A DNA stretch of 64,000 bases from Methanothrix sp. (GCF_016706325.1 NZ_JADJJX010000001.1:682001-746000), one strand, 5' to 3'; counted from the first letter of the stretch, positions 50,712 through 60,285 are shown. The notes: a model not told the origin generated them from the sequence alone. Made by a program: numbers and translations.

Positions 50712-52379
50712 TTGAGCTTCGAGTTACAGCTAGAATTCACCGATTGGCTGCTCATTGCAGCGGCATTGATAGGCCTGTACTCCATTCTCCTTCTGCCCTT
50801 GAGGGACAGCGAAGAATGGAAGAGGAGAGGAGTGACTGTGGGAGGGATATCCGGTATACCTCTCCTCATATTCATACGCACGACCAGGGGCTTGAAGCTG
50901 CTGGATAGGCTCAGCCGCCCCAGGAGATTCTGGAGGGTTGTGGTCTCATTGGGAATCCCCCTGGTGATATTGAGCATGGCCTATTTCCTGATATTGGTCC
51001 TGCTGATGACATATCTGATGATCCTCTCTCCCCCTGAGCCCAGCAGCTACAATGCCCCCAGAAATATCCTGCTCATCCCCGGCCTGAACGAGTACATCCC
51101 CTTCTTCTGGGGCTGGATCGCCCTTTTCATCACCATGCTGGTGCATGAGTTCGCCCATGGCATTCTCTCCCGGGCGGAAGGGGTCAGGGTTCGGTCCATG
51201 GGCATTGTCACTCTGTTCGTTGCCCCGATAGCCGCTTTTGTGGAGCCGGACGATGAAGATCTCTTCGGGGCCAAGAATAAGCCTCCTTTGGTGAGTAAGG
51301 CCGCCCGGATCAGGATCCTCTCCGCCGGAGTCATAGCCAATTTCCTGGTGGCCGCCCTGGCCATGGCCCTCTTCTTTGGACCGGTTCTGGGCTCCATCTC
51401 CCCCGTGGACCGGCTGATTGTGGTTAGCGTTCAGGAGGGCTCAATAGCAGAGGAGGCAGGCTTTGAGAGCGGCATGGCCCTGCTCCAGGTGAACGGAGTG
51501 AATTCGATAAAGATCGAGGAGCTTTACAGCAGACTGAGAAACGCCGGGGCAGAGATGGAGGTCATGCACAACGGCCAGAAGCAGACCCTCCTCCTTCCCG
51601 GCCAGGCGGCGAGGGGAATCATGGTCGCCTCTGTCTTCCCCAACTCGCCTGCTGATGCTGTCGGCCTTCCTGCGGGGGGCGTCATCTCCAGAATCGATGG
51701 CAGAGAGGTGGAGGATGTTGAAAGCTTCCGGGGTCAGATGAACCTCACCCGCCCCGGCCAGATCATCACCATCACCACTGGAGATGGCAAGAGCTATCAG
51801 GTTAATCTCACCTCAGCCGGCGGCCTGGAGGGGGACGGGCAGCAGGTGGAGCCGGATACAGCAAGCGCGGGCTTCATAGGCATTGGCATATCTGGAAATG
51901 CTATCTACTCCGGCGGAGCAGTATTCCAGGAAGCCCCAGCCAGCCAGTTTCTCCAGGTCCTGAAGAGCATACCAGAGAGGGGCATAGAGGGTTTCACCTA
52001 CATGCTCAGCCTGCCCTTCTCCGGAATTCCAGGCTTCACCCAGAAGGGGTTTCCGGGTTTCAGTGGCTGGCTGACTGCTGTCTATCAGCCGACTGGATGG
52101 GCTGAGCCCCTGGGCGAGAGGTTCTTCTGGATAGCCAACCTCCTGCTCTGGATAGGCTGGATCAACCTTTATGCAGGCCTCTTCAACTGTCTTCCAGCCG
52201 GCCCCCTGGATGGCGGCCATATCTTCAGGGATATGGTTCAGACCGCTTTTGAGCGGCTGGTGCCTCCAGAGGAGGCGGAGAGGCTCACCAGAACTGCTGT
52301 CGCCGTCTTCACCTGGGTGATCCTGACCAGCCTGCTGATAAGCATCATTGCGCCGTTCACCCACAATCTATCGATCTGA
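50712..52379 (+). CDS. Site-2 protease family membrane zinc peptidase with two PDZ domains
   Basis: 555 aa from TTG 50712. About eight membrane helices; zinc motif MLVHEFAHGILSRAEG in the second block, and the distal Asp motif LFNCLPAGPLDGGHIFRDM near the C-terminus. Two PDZ domains lie between (GSIAEEAGFESGMALLQVNG and SPADAVGLPAGGVISRIDGR). Cleaves transmembrane segments of other proteins; PDZ domains select pre-cut substrates. No partner anti-sigma-like gene is present, as expected in archaea. Confidence 0.92.
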   Translation: MSFELQLEFTDWLLIAAALIGLYSILLLPLRDSEEWKRRGVTVGGISGIPLLIFIRTTRGLKLLDRLSRPRRFWRVVVSLGIPLVILSMAYFLILVLLMTYLMILSPPEPSSYNAPRNILLIPGLNEYIPFFWGWIALFITMLVHEFAHGILSRAEGVRVRSMGIVTLFVAPIAAFVEPDDEDLFGAKNKPPLVSKAARIRILSAGVIANFLVAALAMALFFGPVLGSISPVDRLIVVSVQEGSIAEEAGFESGMALLQVNGVNSIKIEELYSRLRNAGAEMEVMHNGQKQTLLLPGQAARGIMVASVFPNSPADAVGLPAGGVISRIDGREVEDVESFRGQMNLTRPGQIITITTGDGKSYQVNLTSAGGLEGDGQQVEPDTASAGFIGIGISGNAIYSGGAVFQEAPASQFLQVLKSIPERGIEGFTYMLSLPFSGIPGFTQKGFPGFSGWLTAVYQPTGWAEPLGERFFWIANLLLWIGWINLYAGLFNCLPAGPLDGGHIFRDMVQTAFERLVPPEEAERLTRTAVAVFTWVILTSLLISIIAPFTHNLSI

Positions 52380-52548
52380 TGGCCGGGGCCAGGAGAGCTT
52401 GACGCCCCTCTGGGCGGGGCTGGCAGCTCCTTTTGGCTCCTGCCTGTCCCTCTTGTCAGCCCCTCTTATCCAATCTCTATATCCTTCGCTTCGATACGAC
52501 AGTTTTAAACCCATTCAGAAATGAGAGGTTGCCAGGCAGGTTCGTCCC

Positions 52549-53649
52549 ATGAAAATATCCTCTACCTACTCCGTCCGCCATCTTGCGGCATTCGCCCTGC
52601 TGATGGCCCTGGCCACAACAGCTCAGTCCATAGAGATCTCCAGCCTCTACTCCAATACCGACTCTGCCGATATCACCCTGGCAGGGGAGGGGGCAGGACT
52701 TCTGCAGATGGATCTGATCCAGGAGAACAGGGTTCTAAGTACGAAGAGACTGGATTTCGATGCTCCTGGCACCTATATCGTCCGCTGGCCGAGGCTCGAT
52801 TTAGATAAGGGAAGCTATTCTGCCTGCGCCACACTGCGGGATGATGAGACAAAGAGCAATAGCAAGAGCGATGAGGACGGGATTGAGGACAGACCGTCCC
52901 CCTCCCGGCGGTGCTATCGCTTTTATTACGGTGGGGTCGAGCCGGTCAGGTTTGATGTGCGCGATCTTCGTGCCGACTCCCGCGGCCTCCATATGGCGAT
53001 AAGCGCCCGCGATCCGACCATCGTGGACATCTACTATATGCTGGTCCAGGGAGATCGGGCCCTCTATGTAACCCAGGAGAGGGCAGTTCCCATCTCCGGA
53101 ATCATGTCCGCAGCCATCCAGAAGGATTACGAGTGGAAGCCCATTCTGAAGAATGGCTTGACATATGAGGGCCGGGTCAAGATCGTTGAGCTGAACCACA
53201 ATCAGACCAGGGCGTTTATGAGCCCCTTTGTGGCGGTTGAGGACGCGCGGATAACTGAGACCTATCAGGATGAGACCGGGGCCAGTGCTACTGTCATGGG
53301 CGAGTCGCGGGTTCCCTTTGAGGGATATCTCAGGTTCACCCTCTCCGAGGGAGGAGAGGTTCTCAATATCACTGAGAGAAAGACGCCCGTGCTTCTCTCC
53401 GGGGACGACGAGACTGTGGAGATCACCTGGAACTCCACCCTTGAGCCGGGGGTCTATGAGCTGCAAACCGCCTTGATTGGCCAGGATGGCGGCATCATGG
53501 ACCTGCAGGAGAATATCATCGAGGCCAAACACATAGTGAGGAGAAGTCTCCCGGATGAGACCAAGAGCGCAGACCTTCCAGCCGGCCTCGCCGGAGTGGC
53601 AGTGCTGGCCGTAATCCTCCTCCGGAGGACTAGAGGCAGAACCAATTGA
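52549..53649 (+). CDS. Secreted protein with C-terminal membrane anchor
   Basis: 366 aa. Signal peptide (LAAFALLMALATTAQSI), a mature beta-rich region of roughly three Ig-like domains (ISSLYSNTDSADITLAGEGA; VRDLRADSRGLHMAISARDP; TYQDETGASATVMGESRVPF) with NITE and NST sequons, and a C-terminal helix (LPAGLAGVAVLAVILLRRTR) ending in basic residues. This is the plan of an archaeal cell-surface protein. No known enzyme motif. The next gene starts 21 nt on. Confidence 0.75.
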   Translation: MKISSTYSVRHLAAFALLMALATTAQSIEISSLYSNTDSADITLAGEGAGLLQMDLIQENRVLSTKRLDFDAPGTYIVRWPRLDLDKGSYSACATLRDDETKSNSKSDEDGIEDRPSPSRRCYRFYYGGVEPVRFDVRDLRADSRGLHMAISARDPTIVDIYYMLVQGDRALYVTQERAVPISGIMSAAIQKDYEWKPILKNGLTYEGRVKIVELNHNQTRAFMSPFVAVEDARITETYQDETGASATVMGESRVPFEGYLRFTLSEGGEVLNITERKTPVLLSGDDETVEITWNSTLEPGVYELQTALIGQDGGIMDLQENIIEAKHIVRRSLPDETKSADLPAGLAGVAVLAVILLRRTRGRTN

Positions 53650-53669
53650 AGGATCGGAGGGGGCAAGAT

Positions 53670-54242
53670 ATGAAAAGTACCGTCTTCGGGCTGGTGATTG
53701 CTCTGGTCGTTATGATGGCGATTGTATCCCTGACCTGTGCCGGAGAGGCACAGAGCAGCAGAGGGCATCCCGTTACTGCAACCACTAACTCAACCATCGA
53801 CTCAATCACTAGCTCAATTGCAAACTCAACTGCTAACTCAACTGCTAACTCGACCGTTAATTTATCATCAAATGAGGGCGGCAACCTCCCCAGAGAGGAT
53901 AAGGTCCTGCGCGCTGGAGGCAGGAGCGCCAGGAGCTCAATGGCTCTGGGAGAGAACAGCAGCAGCCGCAAAGCAGGAATCGAGGTCGGCCTGGAGCGAA
54001 GAGCGGAGTTCAACCTCAGCCAAAGACAAGGATCGGTATCGAAATTTGAGTTCAATTCCGATATCTATACCCCGCTATTCAGGCAAGATCCGTACACCAG
54101 AACCAAGCCCTCATACCTGGCACCGGAGAATCTCTCCACCAGAGAGGTCTACAACCTCACCGGATATCCAGTGATCATGCTTCCCAACAGCATACCGGAG
54201 GGCGTAAGATCTTCAGGAAACCTGCCCGGGGTAAAAAAATAA
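53670..54242 (+). CDS. Secreted, glycosylation-rich hypothetical protein
   Basis: About 190 aa from ATG 53670. Signal peptide (STVFGLVIALVVMMAIVSLT) then a low-complexity stretch of sequons (ATTNSTIDSITSSIANSTAN... SANST) that would be densely N-glycosylated. The C-terminal half is polar with DIYTPLFRQDPYTRTKPSYL and NLTGYPVIMLPN. Co-directional with the anchored protein before it. Function unknown. Confidence 0.65.
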   Translation: MKSTVFGLVIALVVMMAIVSLTCAGEAQSSRGHPVTATTNSTIDSITSSIANSTANSTANSTVNLSSNEGGNLPREDKVLRAGGRSARSSMALGENSSSRKAGIEVGLERRAEFNLSQRQGSVSKFEFNSDIYTPLFRQDPYTRTKPSYLAPENLSTREVYNLTGYPVIMLPNSIPEGVRSSGNLPGVKK

Positions 54243-54274
54243 AAATGAGGCCAGAGCACCCGGAAGGATGGCCT

Positions 54275-54688
54275 TCAGAGGTACTTTTGAATCTTTGCCA
54301 CCAGTGAGGGCTTGGGATAAGCCCCCACAAGCTTGTCGATGAGCTTTCCGTTCTTGAAGACCATCAATGTAGGTATCGCCGAGATCCTGTACTTATTTGC
54401 AGTCTGAGGATTGCTATCCACATCCAGCTTGCCAAAGACCACCTTGCCCTTCATCTCCGCTGCTAGCTCCTCGATTATCGGAGCGATCATGCGGCAGGGG
54501 CCGCACCACTCTGCCCAGCAGTCCAGGATGAGGAGCGGATACTGGCCGGCAGCAGCATCAACGCTCGAGTCTGTGACTATGATCGGCTTTCCAGGCAGCT
54601 CTATGGCTGGTTCATCGGGTTTATTCATCTCTCTCATCATCTTCTCCATTTTCTTTTTCTTAATCTCTTCCAGCTCGTCCAAGCTCAA
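54275..54688 (-). CDS. Thioredoxin
   Basis: 137 aa from TTG 54688. An N-terminal extension of about 35 charged residues (EEIKKKKMEKMMREMNKPDE) precedes a canonical thioredoxin: LLILDCWAEWCGPCRMIAP with WCGPC active site, IPTLMVFKNGKLIDKLVGAY with the cis-Pro. Overlaps the DUF1638 gene's end by 4 nt, so the two are co-translated, suggesting that the DUF1638 protein may be a redox partner. The extension is unusual and may hold the two together. Confidence 0.93.
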   Translation of the reverse strand: MSLDELEEIKKKKMEKMMREMNKPDEPAIELPGKPIIVTDSSVDAAAGQYPLLILDCWAEWCGPCRMIAPIIEELAAEMKGKVVFGKLDVDSNPQTANKYRISAIPTLMVFKNGKLIDKLVGAYPKPSLVAKIQKYL

Positions 54689-55263
54689 TCCTCCAAGCTC
54701 TCCATAGCATTGATGATCAGTGATTTGAAGTGATCCAGCTCCACTGGCATGATGGTGAAGGGAAGGTTGGTGAAATCAAAGAACTGCAAGAGCTCCTCCT
54801 CCCTCTCCTGAGCGTCCTTCAGTGTATCGATATACACCGACCCTTTAAATGAGCCCATCTGCAAGCGAGCGATCTCCGGGTTCCAGCCCAACCGGTTGAA
54901 TATATCCCGCCAGGCATCAAGCCAGCCCGGGGAAAGATAGAAGAAGAGCCCCTCCCGCGCCTTATCTTCCATAGCCTTGCGGGTGATGAAGGCATCCACG
55001 CAGTTCTGGCAATCCAGTAGGGCAGCATGATAGGGTTTCAGGATCTCGTCCATCATGGGGTGGCACTGGCCGTAAGCCACAATTGTTCCCCGGCTGCCAT
55101 CTGACGAAGCCATCTTCAGCTCCTCATTCAGGGCTTCCTTCAGCTCATCGAAGTTGACATGCAGGCCTGGACCCAAATAGCGTGTCTGGTGGGGGAATCC
55201 AAGATCGGCGCTCACCCTCTCGATCTCATCTTTGAAGATGCCACAGGCGATGATGGTGTACAT
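54685..55263 (-). CDS. DUF1638-family protein
   Basis: 192 aa cytosolic protein. Marks: MYTIIACGIFKDEIERVSAD, the middle VAYGQCHPMMDEILKPYHAA with LLDCQNCVDAFI, and YLSPGWLDAWRDIFNRLGWN. Conserved Cys residues (IACG, GQCH, CQNC) suggest metal or redox chemistry, and the tight coupling to thioredoxin supports this. DUF1638 genes in methanogens sit near corrinoid methyltransferase activities, but none is here. Function unproven. Confidence 0.85.
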   Translation of the reverse strand: MYTIIACGIFKDEIERVSADLGFPHQTRYLGPGLHVNFDELKEALNEELKMASSDGSRGTIVAYGQCHPMMDEILKPYHAALLDCQNCVDAFITRKAMEDKAREGLFFYLSPGWLDAWRDIFNRLGWNPEIARLQMGSFKGSVYIDTLKDAQEREEELLQFFDFTNLPFTIMPVELDHFKSLIINAMESLED

Positions 55264-55385
55264 AGCTGGAATATTTGTGGCAGCTATAGGATATATCTGT
55301 GATCCTCGATATTTGATTCCTGAGCCCTCTCTTAATATCTATCTATTCGCCGATTATCCTGCTTGCTTATTTGAGCATTTTTATA

Positions 55386-55450
55386 ATCCAATCGCTCATG
55401 CATCCAATCGCTCATGCATCTGATCACTCATGCATCCATTAATCCATGTA
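55386..55450. repeat. 16-bp tandem array, three copies plus a partial
   Basis: ATCCAATCGCTCATGC at 55386 and 55402, a two-to-three-base variant at 55418, and a decayed copy after. It is followed by A+T-rich TATC(C/T)A(C/T)ATAT sequence up to 55520, all within the gap between the divergent DUF1638 and GH13 genes. Confidence 0.8.
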
Positions 55451-55643
55451 TCCCCATATCCACATATCTATTTACTCAAATATCTATATACTAGTTTATC
55501 TGAATGCGTATCTATTTATCTACTCATAATCCTTAACTAGGATAACTGACAAATCCTATGCTGGAGTTCCTTGCAGAAGACGTTCTCTGATTATGAGCCT
55601 CATCATAAAAGGGCTCTTTCTTCGATTAAATGGGGGGTTGTTG

Positions 55644-57521
55644 ATGAATCTCTTGCCACTGGAGAGGTTGGGGGCCAGATGCACCCCGGAGGGCATAGCA
55701 GACTTCGGGGTCTTCCTGCCCTGGGTATCGGATGAGAATGGCAATCGCATCTCTGTCAAGATAATTCATGAGACTGACCAGTTCCTGCAGGATGTGCCGG
55801 CGAAGAGCTTCCCGATGGAATGCTCTATCGATCCAAAATATGGGGAGTACTGGCACTGCCAGGTGGAGATAGATGCCTCTGAAAAGCCCCATAAGAGATC
55901 CGTCTGGGGCAATCCGGGCAGATATGTATACCGCTATTCTCTGGAAAGAGGGGATAAAGAGCCCATCGACTGGATAATAGACCCCTATGCGCGGGAGTTT
56001 GGCATTGGAAAGCTCTCCGCCTTCACCCTGGGTTATGAGCCTCATATCTGGAGCAAGGGAGAAGAGCAATGGAGGATTCCCAGACAGGAGGACCTCATAA
56101 TCTATGAGCTGATGATAAATGAGTTCGGCGGAGACATGGAGACTGCCGTCCGCCATCTGGAATACCTGGAGGATCTGGGGGTCAACTGCATTGAGATCAT
56201 GCCGGTCACCAATATAGCCAACACCACCGACTGGGGATTTCTGCCCATCGGCTACTTCGGGGTGGACGAGAGGTTTGGCAAGAGAAGAGATATGCAGAGG
56301 CTGATCGAATCCGCCCATCAGAGGGGGATCGCCGTCATCTTGGATATGGTCTACGGCCATACGGACAGCCTCTTTCCCTACTCCTACCTCTACCGGGAGA
56401 TGGGCTTTGGGGAGAATCCCTTTCTGGGGGACTTCGCCAAGAACCTTTTCGGAGAGAGCACCGATTTCAGGCGTGCTCTGACCCGCGACTTCTTCTATAC
56501 CGTCAACCATCACTGGCTGAAGACCTATCATGTGGATGGATTCAGGTACGACTGCGTCCCCAACTACTGGGATGGCCCCACCGGCCAGGGCTATGCCAAT
56601 CTGGTCTATCAGACCTATAAGCTGGTTGAGGGGATGAGCGGGTCTCAAGATCACTGGCAGAGGTTCTTTGAGGGTGATGAGATCCGCCTCATCCAGTGTG
56701 CAGAACAGCTTGAGGGCCCGGAGGAGATTCTGGAGAAGACCTATAGCAGCAGCACCTGGCAGAATCAGACCTTTGATGCCGCCACTGATGTGGCCAAAGC
56801 AGTGGCCGGAGCAGAGACTGAAAAGCTGGAGGGCCATCTGACCCACCTGGGCCACAGGCTGGGCCTTCTAGGTTATCCTAAAACAATGAAGATCAATGAG
56901 GATACCATTCCAAAAAGCGCCCTGCAGTATATTGAGAATCACGACCACTATCGCTTTGTCTGCAACTTCCGCACTATCAGCAGGGATGACAACGACCTTC
57001 TGAAAGAGGGGGACAGGAGATGCTGGTATAAGGTTCAGCCCTATCTGATCGCCATAATGACCGCCAGGGGAATTCCCCTGATCTGGCAGGGCCAGGAGAT
57101 GGGGGAGAACTATTTTCTCCCGGAGAGCGGCATGGGAAGGGTGGTGATCTTCCGGCCCATGAGGTGGGATTACTTTTATGATCCCATTGGAAAGAGGAGC
57201 ATTTGGCTGACCAGAAGGCTGATGAAGCTCAGGCGGAAGGAGCAGTTCCTGAGGGGAGATCACTGGTTCTATGACGATCCTGAGAGGTATCAGTCCCGAG
57301 GGCTCCTGCTCTTCTCCCGCCGGGCAGGGGATGTCTTCAGCCTGGTGGCCCTCAACTTCACAGACAGCGACCAGAAGACGTACTTCCCCTTTCCGCTGGG
57401 AGGCGATTATTATGAGGAGATCCACGGGGAGGAGGGTTTCAGGGCAAAGGCCGGGGAATGGCGGGAGATCGATATTCCCAGCAACTATGGGAGGATCTGG
57501 ACGGCAGAGAGCGGAAGATAA
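55644..57521 (+). CDS. Glycoside hydrolase family 13 (alpha-amylase-type) enzyme
   Basis: About 625 aa from ATG 55644. An N-terminal beta domain like CBM48 (residues 1-130; ADFGVFLPWVSDENGNRISV) precedes the GH13 barrel: region I VILDMVYGHTD (usual DxVxNH, with Gly for Asn), region II YHVDGFRYDCV with nucleophile Asp, IRLIQCAEQLEGPEE as the likely acid/base Glu, and region IV YIENHDHYRF. C-terminal beta domain from about residue 560. Acts on alpha-1,4/1,6-glucans: branching, debranching or trehalose-type activity cannot be decided. No signal peptide, so intracellular glycogen metabolism is likely. Paired with the next gene. Confidence 0.85.
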   Translation: MNLLPLERLGARCTPEGIADFGVFLPWVSDENGNRISVKIIHETDQFLQDVPAKSFPMECSIDPKYGEYWHCQVEIDASEKPHKRSVWGNPGRYVYRYSLERGDKEPIDWIIDPYAREFGIGKLSAFTLGYEPHIWSKGEEQWRIPRQEDLIIYELMINEFGGDMETAVRHLEYLEDLGVNCIEIMPVTNIANTTDWGFLPIGYFGVDERFGKRRDMQRLIESAHQRGIAVILDMVYGHTDSLFPYSYLYREMGFGENPFLGDFAKNLFGESTDFRRALTRDFFYTVNHHWLKTYHVDGFRYDCVPNYWDGPTGQGYANLVYQTYKLVEGMSGSQDHWQRFFEGDEIRLIQCAEQLEGPEEILEKTYSSSTWQNQTFDAATDVAKAVAGAETEKLEGHLTHLGHRLGLLGYPKTMKINEDTIPKSALQYIENHDHYRFVCNFRTISRDDNDLLKEGDRRCWYKVQPYLIAIMTARGIPLIWQGQEMGENYFLPESGMGRVVIFRPMRWDYFYDPIGKRSIWLTRRLMKLRRKEQFLRGDHWFYDDPERYQSRGLLLFSRRAGDVFSLVALNFTDSDQKTYFPFPLGGDYYEEIHGEEGFRAKAGEWREIDIPSNYGRIWTAESGR

Positions 57522-57524
57522 GAG

Positions 57525-58808
57525 ATGAATTGGGCAGACAGATCGACAGACAGATCAACAGACGAATCTACAGGTGCATCAACAGACCAATCGACAGATG
57601 ATATGGATAGGAAGACGATGGCTGCATATCATACTGAAGAGAGCACAAGGAGAGGGAACCTGGCCGAAGTCCGCCAGATCATGGAGGATTATGCCCGCCT
57701 CACCGGCCTGACGGGCGGGGAAGGAAGCTCTCGCCGGTATCTTTGGACGGATGCCTTTGCCGTCTGCAGCTACCTTGAGCTCTTCAGCCAGACGGATGAA
57801 AAGAGCCATCTGGATCTGGCCCTATCCCTGGTGGATCAGGTGCATCACACCTTAGGCCGCCACCGGGATGACGATCAGAGGCGGGGCTGGATCAGCGGCC
57901 TGGAAGAGGAGGAGGGGAGACGCCATCCCACGGCGGGTGGGCTGCGCATCGGAAAGAGCCAGAAGGAACGCCGGGCTGAGGAGCCCTTCGATGAGCGCCT
58001 GGAATGGGACCGGGATGGCCAGTACTATCATTATCTCACAAAGTGGATGCATGCCCTGCGATGCGTCTTTCGGGTGACAGGAGATCCAGTTTACTGGCGG
58101 TGGGCGGTGGAGCTGGCGCAAGCTGCTCATCGCAGCTTTGTATACAGCAGAGGGAGGATGTACTGGAAGATGAGCATCGATCTCTCCCGACCTTTGGTCC
58201 CGTCTATGGGGCAGCATGATCCTTTGGATGGCCTTGTCACCTACAGCGAGCTGCAGGCGGCGGGCGAGGATCTCTATATCTCTCCTTCCCTTGATCTCTC
58301 AGAGGAGATCTCGGAGATGGCGGGGATCTGCCGGGGGATCACCCTTCCCACCAGCGATCCTCTGGGGATAGGGGGGCTGCTCTTCGATGGCTCGCGAATC
58401 GCCCAATTGATGATGAAGGGTTTTTTGAGGGATGGAGGACTTTTGGAGACTGTCCTGCTCTCTGCCAAGATCGGACTGCAGGCATATCTTCGCAGGGGAG
58501 AGTTGAGCTGGCCGGCTGAACGCCGCCTGGCCTTCCGGGAGCTGGGCCTCTCCATCGGGCTGACGGCAGCAGAAGGGCTGGCAAGATGGTGGGAGGAGCA
58601 GCCGGAGCTCTTCGTTCAAGGGGGGACTCAAAGGGATGCGAGCATTCATCCGGATGCTCTTTTGGGATCCTTGCCCCTTCGTGAGGAGATAGAGGCCTTC
58701 TGGCAGGATGAGGCAAATCAGCAGGCCCATACCTGGACGGATCACCAGGAGATCAATATGGTGATGCTGGCTGCAAGCCTCTCCCCGGGGCAGTTTCTAT
58801 TGATCTGA
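57525..58808 (+). CDS. Hypothetical (alpha/alpha)-toroid-like protein next to GH13
   Basis: 427 aa from ATG 57525, or about 401 from ATG 57603. The first 25 residues are a Ser-Thr-Asp repeat (RSTDRSTDESTGASTDQSTD), so the later start looks more natural. The body is helical with pairs of hairpins (LWTDAFAVCSYLELFSQTDE; YYHYLTKWMHALRCVFRVTG; YWRWAVELAQAAHRSFVYSR) reminiscent of six-hairpin glycosidase or N-acylglucosamine epimerase barrels, but I recognise no catalytic signature. Three nt after the GH13 stop, so coupled and probably in the same sugar pathway. Confidence 0.6.
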   Translation: MNWADRSTDRSTDESTGASTDQSTDDMDRKTMAAYHTEESTRRGNLAEVRQIMEDYARLTGLTGGEGSSRRYLWTDAFAVCSYLELFSQTDEKSHLDLALSLVDQVHHTLGRHRDDDQRRGWISGLEEEEGRRHPTAGGLRIGKSQKERRAEEPFDERLEWDRDGQYYHYLTKWMHALRCVFRVTGDPVYWRWAVELAQAAHRSFVYSRGRMYWKMSIDLSRPLVPSMGQHDPLDGLVTYSELQAAGEDLYISPSLDLSEEISEMAGICRGITLPTSDPLGIGGLLFDGSRIAQLMMKGFLRDGGLLETVLLSAKIGLQAYLRRGELSWPAERRLAFRELGLSIGLTAAEGLARWWEEQPELFVQGGTQRDASIHPDALLGSLPLREEIEAFWQDEANQQAHTWTDHQEINMVMLAASLSPGQFLLI

Positions 58809-59160
58809 TCTTTGATGTGGATGTGAATTCGTCTTTTATATAGAATGGAGAATCAGTCAGCAATACAATGAAAGAGAGACTTTTCCGATCCGGCCATCAG
58901 TTGTCAAGCTCAAGTACGAATTCTTATGAGCATCGGCACCGGTCGGCCTGAAGCGGGCAAGGATAAGCGGGGAAAAGATCCGATCTTCGGAGGGTGAGAG
59001 CTGAATTGGGCGCTCTTCCTTTCTCTTATCGCTGCTGTATCTTCAATCTAACAACTCGATTGCCTATTACCTATTGCTCTATTACCTATTGCTCTATTAC
59101 CTATTGCTCTATTACCTATTGCTCTATTACCTATTGCTCTATTACCTATTGCTCTATTAC
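58809..59160. other. About 350 bp without a gene
   Basis: Between the helical protein and the beta-helix gene. It has A+T-rich sequence at 58835-58870 (TATA-like TTTTATATAG) and the 15-bp array listed separately. No frame is convincing. Confidence 0.5.
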
Positions 59161-59168
59161 CTATTGCT
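59064..59168. repeat. 15-bp tandem array, seven copies
   Basis: CTATTACCTATTGCT repeats perfectly seven times from 59064 to 59168. On the minus strand the last copies supply the stop codon of the beta-helix gene (59161), so the protein's end is set by the array. Confidence 0.92.
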
Positions 59169-60255
59169 CTATTACTATACCTTTATGGATCATCTTGGGC
59201 TTGATCAGATCGCAACTGGGGATCATCAGAGGATAGTCATCCTGGCAGTTATAATCAAAGGCGTGGCTGACATCGCCCAGGCCGCTTTCGTCTAAGCTAT
59301 TGCCCTTATAATCGGACCAGTAGTTGCCTAAAAAGCCTGTACAGCTCTTGTTCGCGCATGGATAGTCGATTTGCCCAGGTGAGTGCCATCTGTTATTTGA
59401 AGAAGAGGACAGGGCATTTTTGCGGTTATCTATGAAGTCGTTCAGATAAATTATATTATGGCTGGAATCTCGAATGTATATGCCGATGGAATTGTTCGTC
59501 GCATTGTTCTTTGTGATGGTATTCCCGCTGCAGCCATTCAGAAGGCCAATTCCCTCCTCTTTGCTGCTATAGATGCAGTTCTCCTGTATGGTGTTATTTC
59601 TTGAGCCCTTGATGGCGATCCCATGATCATTTCTCTGAGCGATGTTATTGAGAACGGTGTTGTTGTGGGAGAAGTAAAGGTATATGCCCATCGATGCCCC
59701 TGATGCAGTGTTGCCCTCGATGAGATTCTCATGCGAGTGAGCCAGCATTATGCCATCGCTGGAGAGAAGGGCCATCACCCCCTGGCAGCGGGCGGTTGCA
59801 TCGTTATTGGAGATGGTATTCCCGTCTGATACCATCAGGTAGATTGCGGCTCCGCATGCTTCTATGATGTTGTTGCTGATCTTGTTATGGCTGGATACGA
59901 CATCGATTCCGTCGCCATTCGGGTTCAATATCCTAAATCCGCTTATCTGGCTGTTATTGGCGGTCATGAATACCGATCCGAAGATCGAGCCGGCATCGAT
60001 CACCGGCATTCCTTCTCCGGAATCAATGCCGATTAAAGAGACCTCTTTTCTGATATCCAGCGTCCCCCGGTAGGTGCCACTCATGACCTCGATGATATCG
60101 CCATTATGAGCCAGATCGATGGCCTCTTGTATGCGCTCCCCGGGCTGAACGGTGATGGTGGCTGCATGGGCCGGCCCATATAATAGAAGAAGGATAAGGA
60201 CAGGAAGTATGATTATCCCGGGGCTCCTCTGGCTGAAATTTGAAAACTGTTTTAT
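59161..60255 (-). CDS. Secreted NosD-like right-handed beta-helix protein
   Basis: About 364 aa from ATG 60255 (MIKQFSNFSQ). Signal peptide (IIILPVLILLLLYGPAHA), TITVQPGERIQEAIDLAHNG at the start of the fold, then about ten parallel-helix turns with repeated NxI/NNxI motifs (SSHNKISNNIIEACG; SHNNTVLNNIAQRNDHGIAI; SSHNIIYLNDFIDNRKNALS) and many N-glycosylation sequons, closing with NYWSDYKGNS. This is a common Methanosarcinia surface protein type, perhaps a carbohydrate-binding or -acting protein. The stop lies in a tandem array. Confidence 0.85.
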   Translation of the reverse strand: MKQFSNFSQRSPGIIILPVLILLLLYGPAHAATITVQPGERIQEAIDLAHNGDIIEVMSGTYRGTLDIRKEVSLIGIDSGEGMPVIDAGSIFGSVFMTANNSQISGFRILNPNGDGIDVVSSHNKISNNIIEACGAAIYLMVSDGNTISNNDATARCQGVMALLSSDGIMLAHSHENLIEGNTASGASMGIYLYFSHNNTVLNNIAQRNDHGIAIKGSRNNTIQENCIYSSKEEGIGLLNGCSGNTITKNNATNNSIGIYIRDSSHNIIYLNDFIDNRKNALSSSSNNRWHSPGQIDYPCANKSCTGFLGNYWSDYKGNSLDESGLGDVSHAFDYNCQDDYPLMIPSCDLIKPKMIHKGIVIEQ

Positions 60256-60285
60256 CATCGATGTTATATCTGAGCAGCAGAGCAT

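Noticed and set aside
55626..56855. 409-aa minus-strand frame opposite the GH13 gene
   Set aside because: Shadow of the GH13 coding strand, which shows all family motifs.
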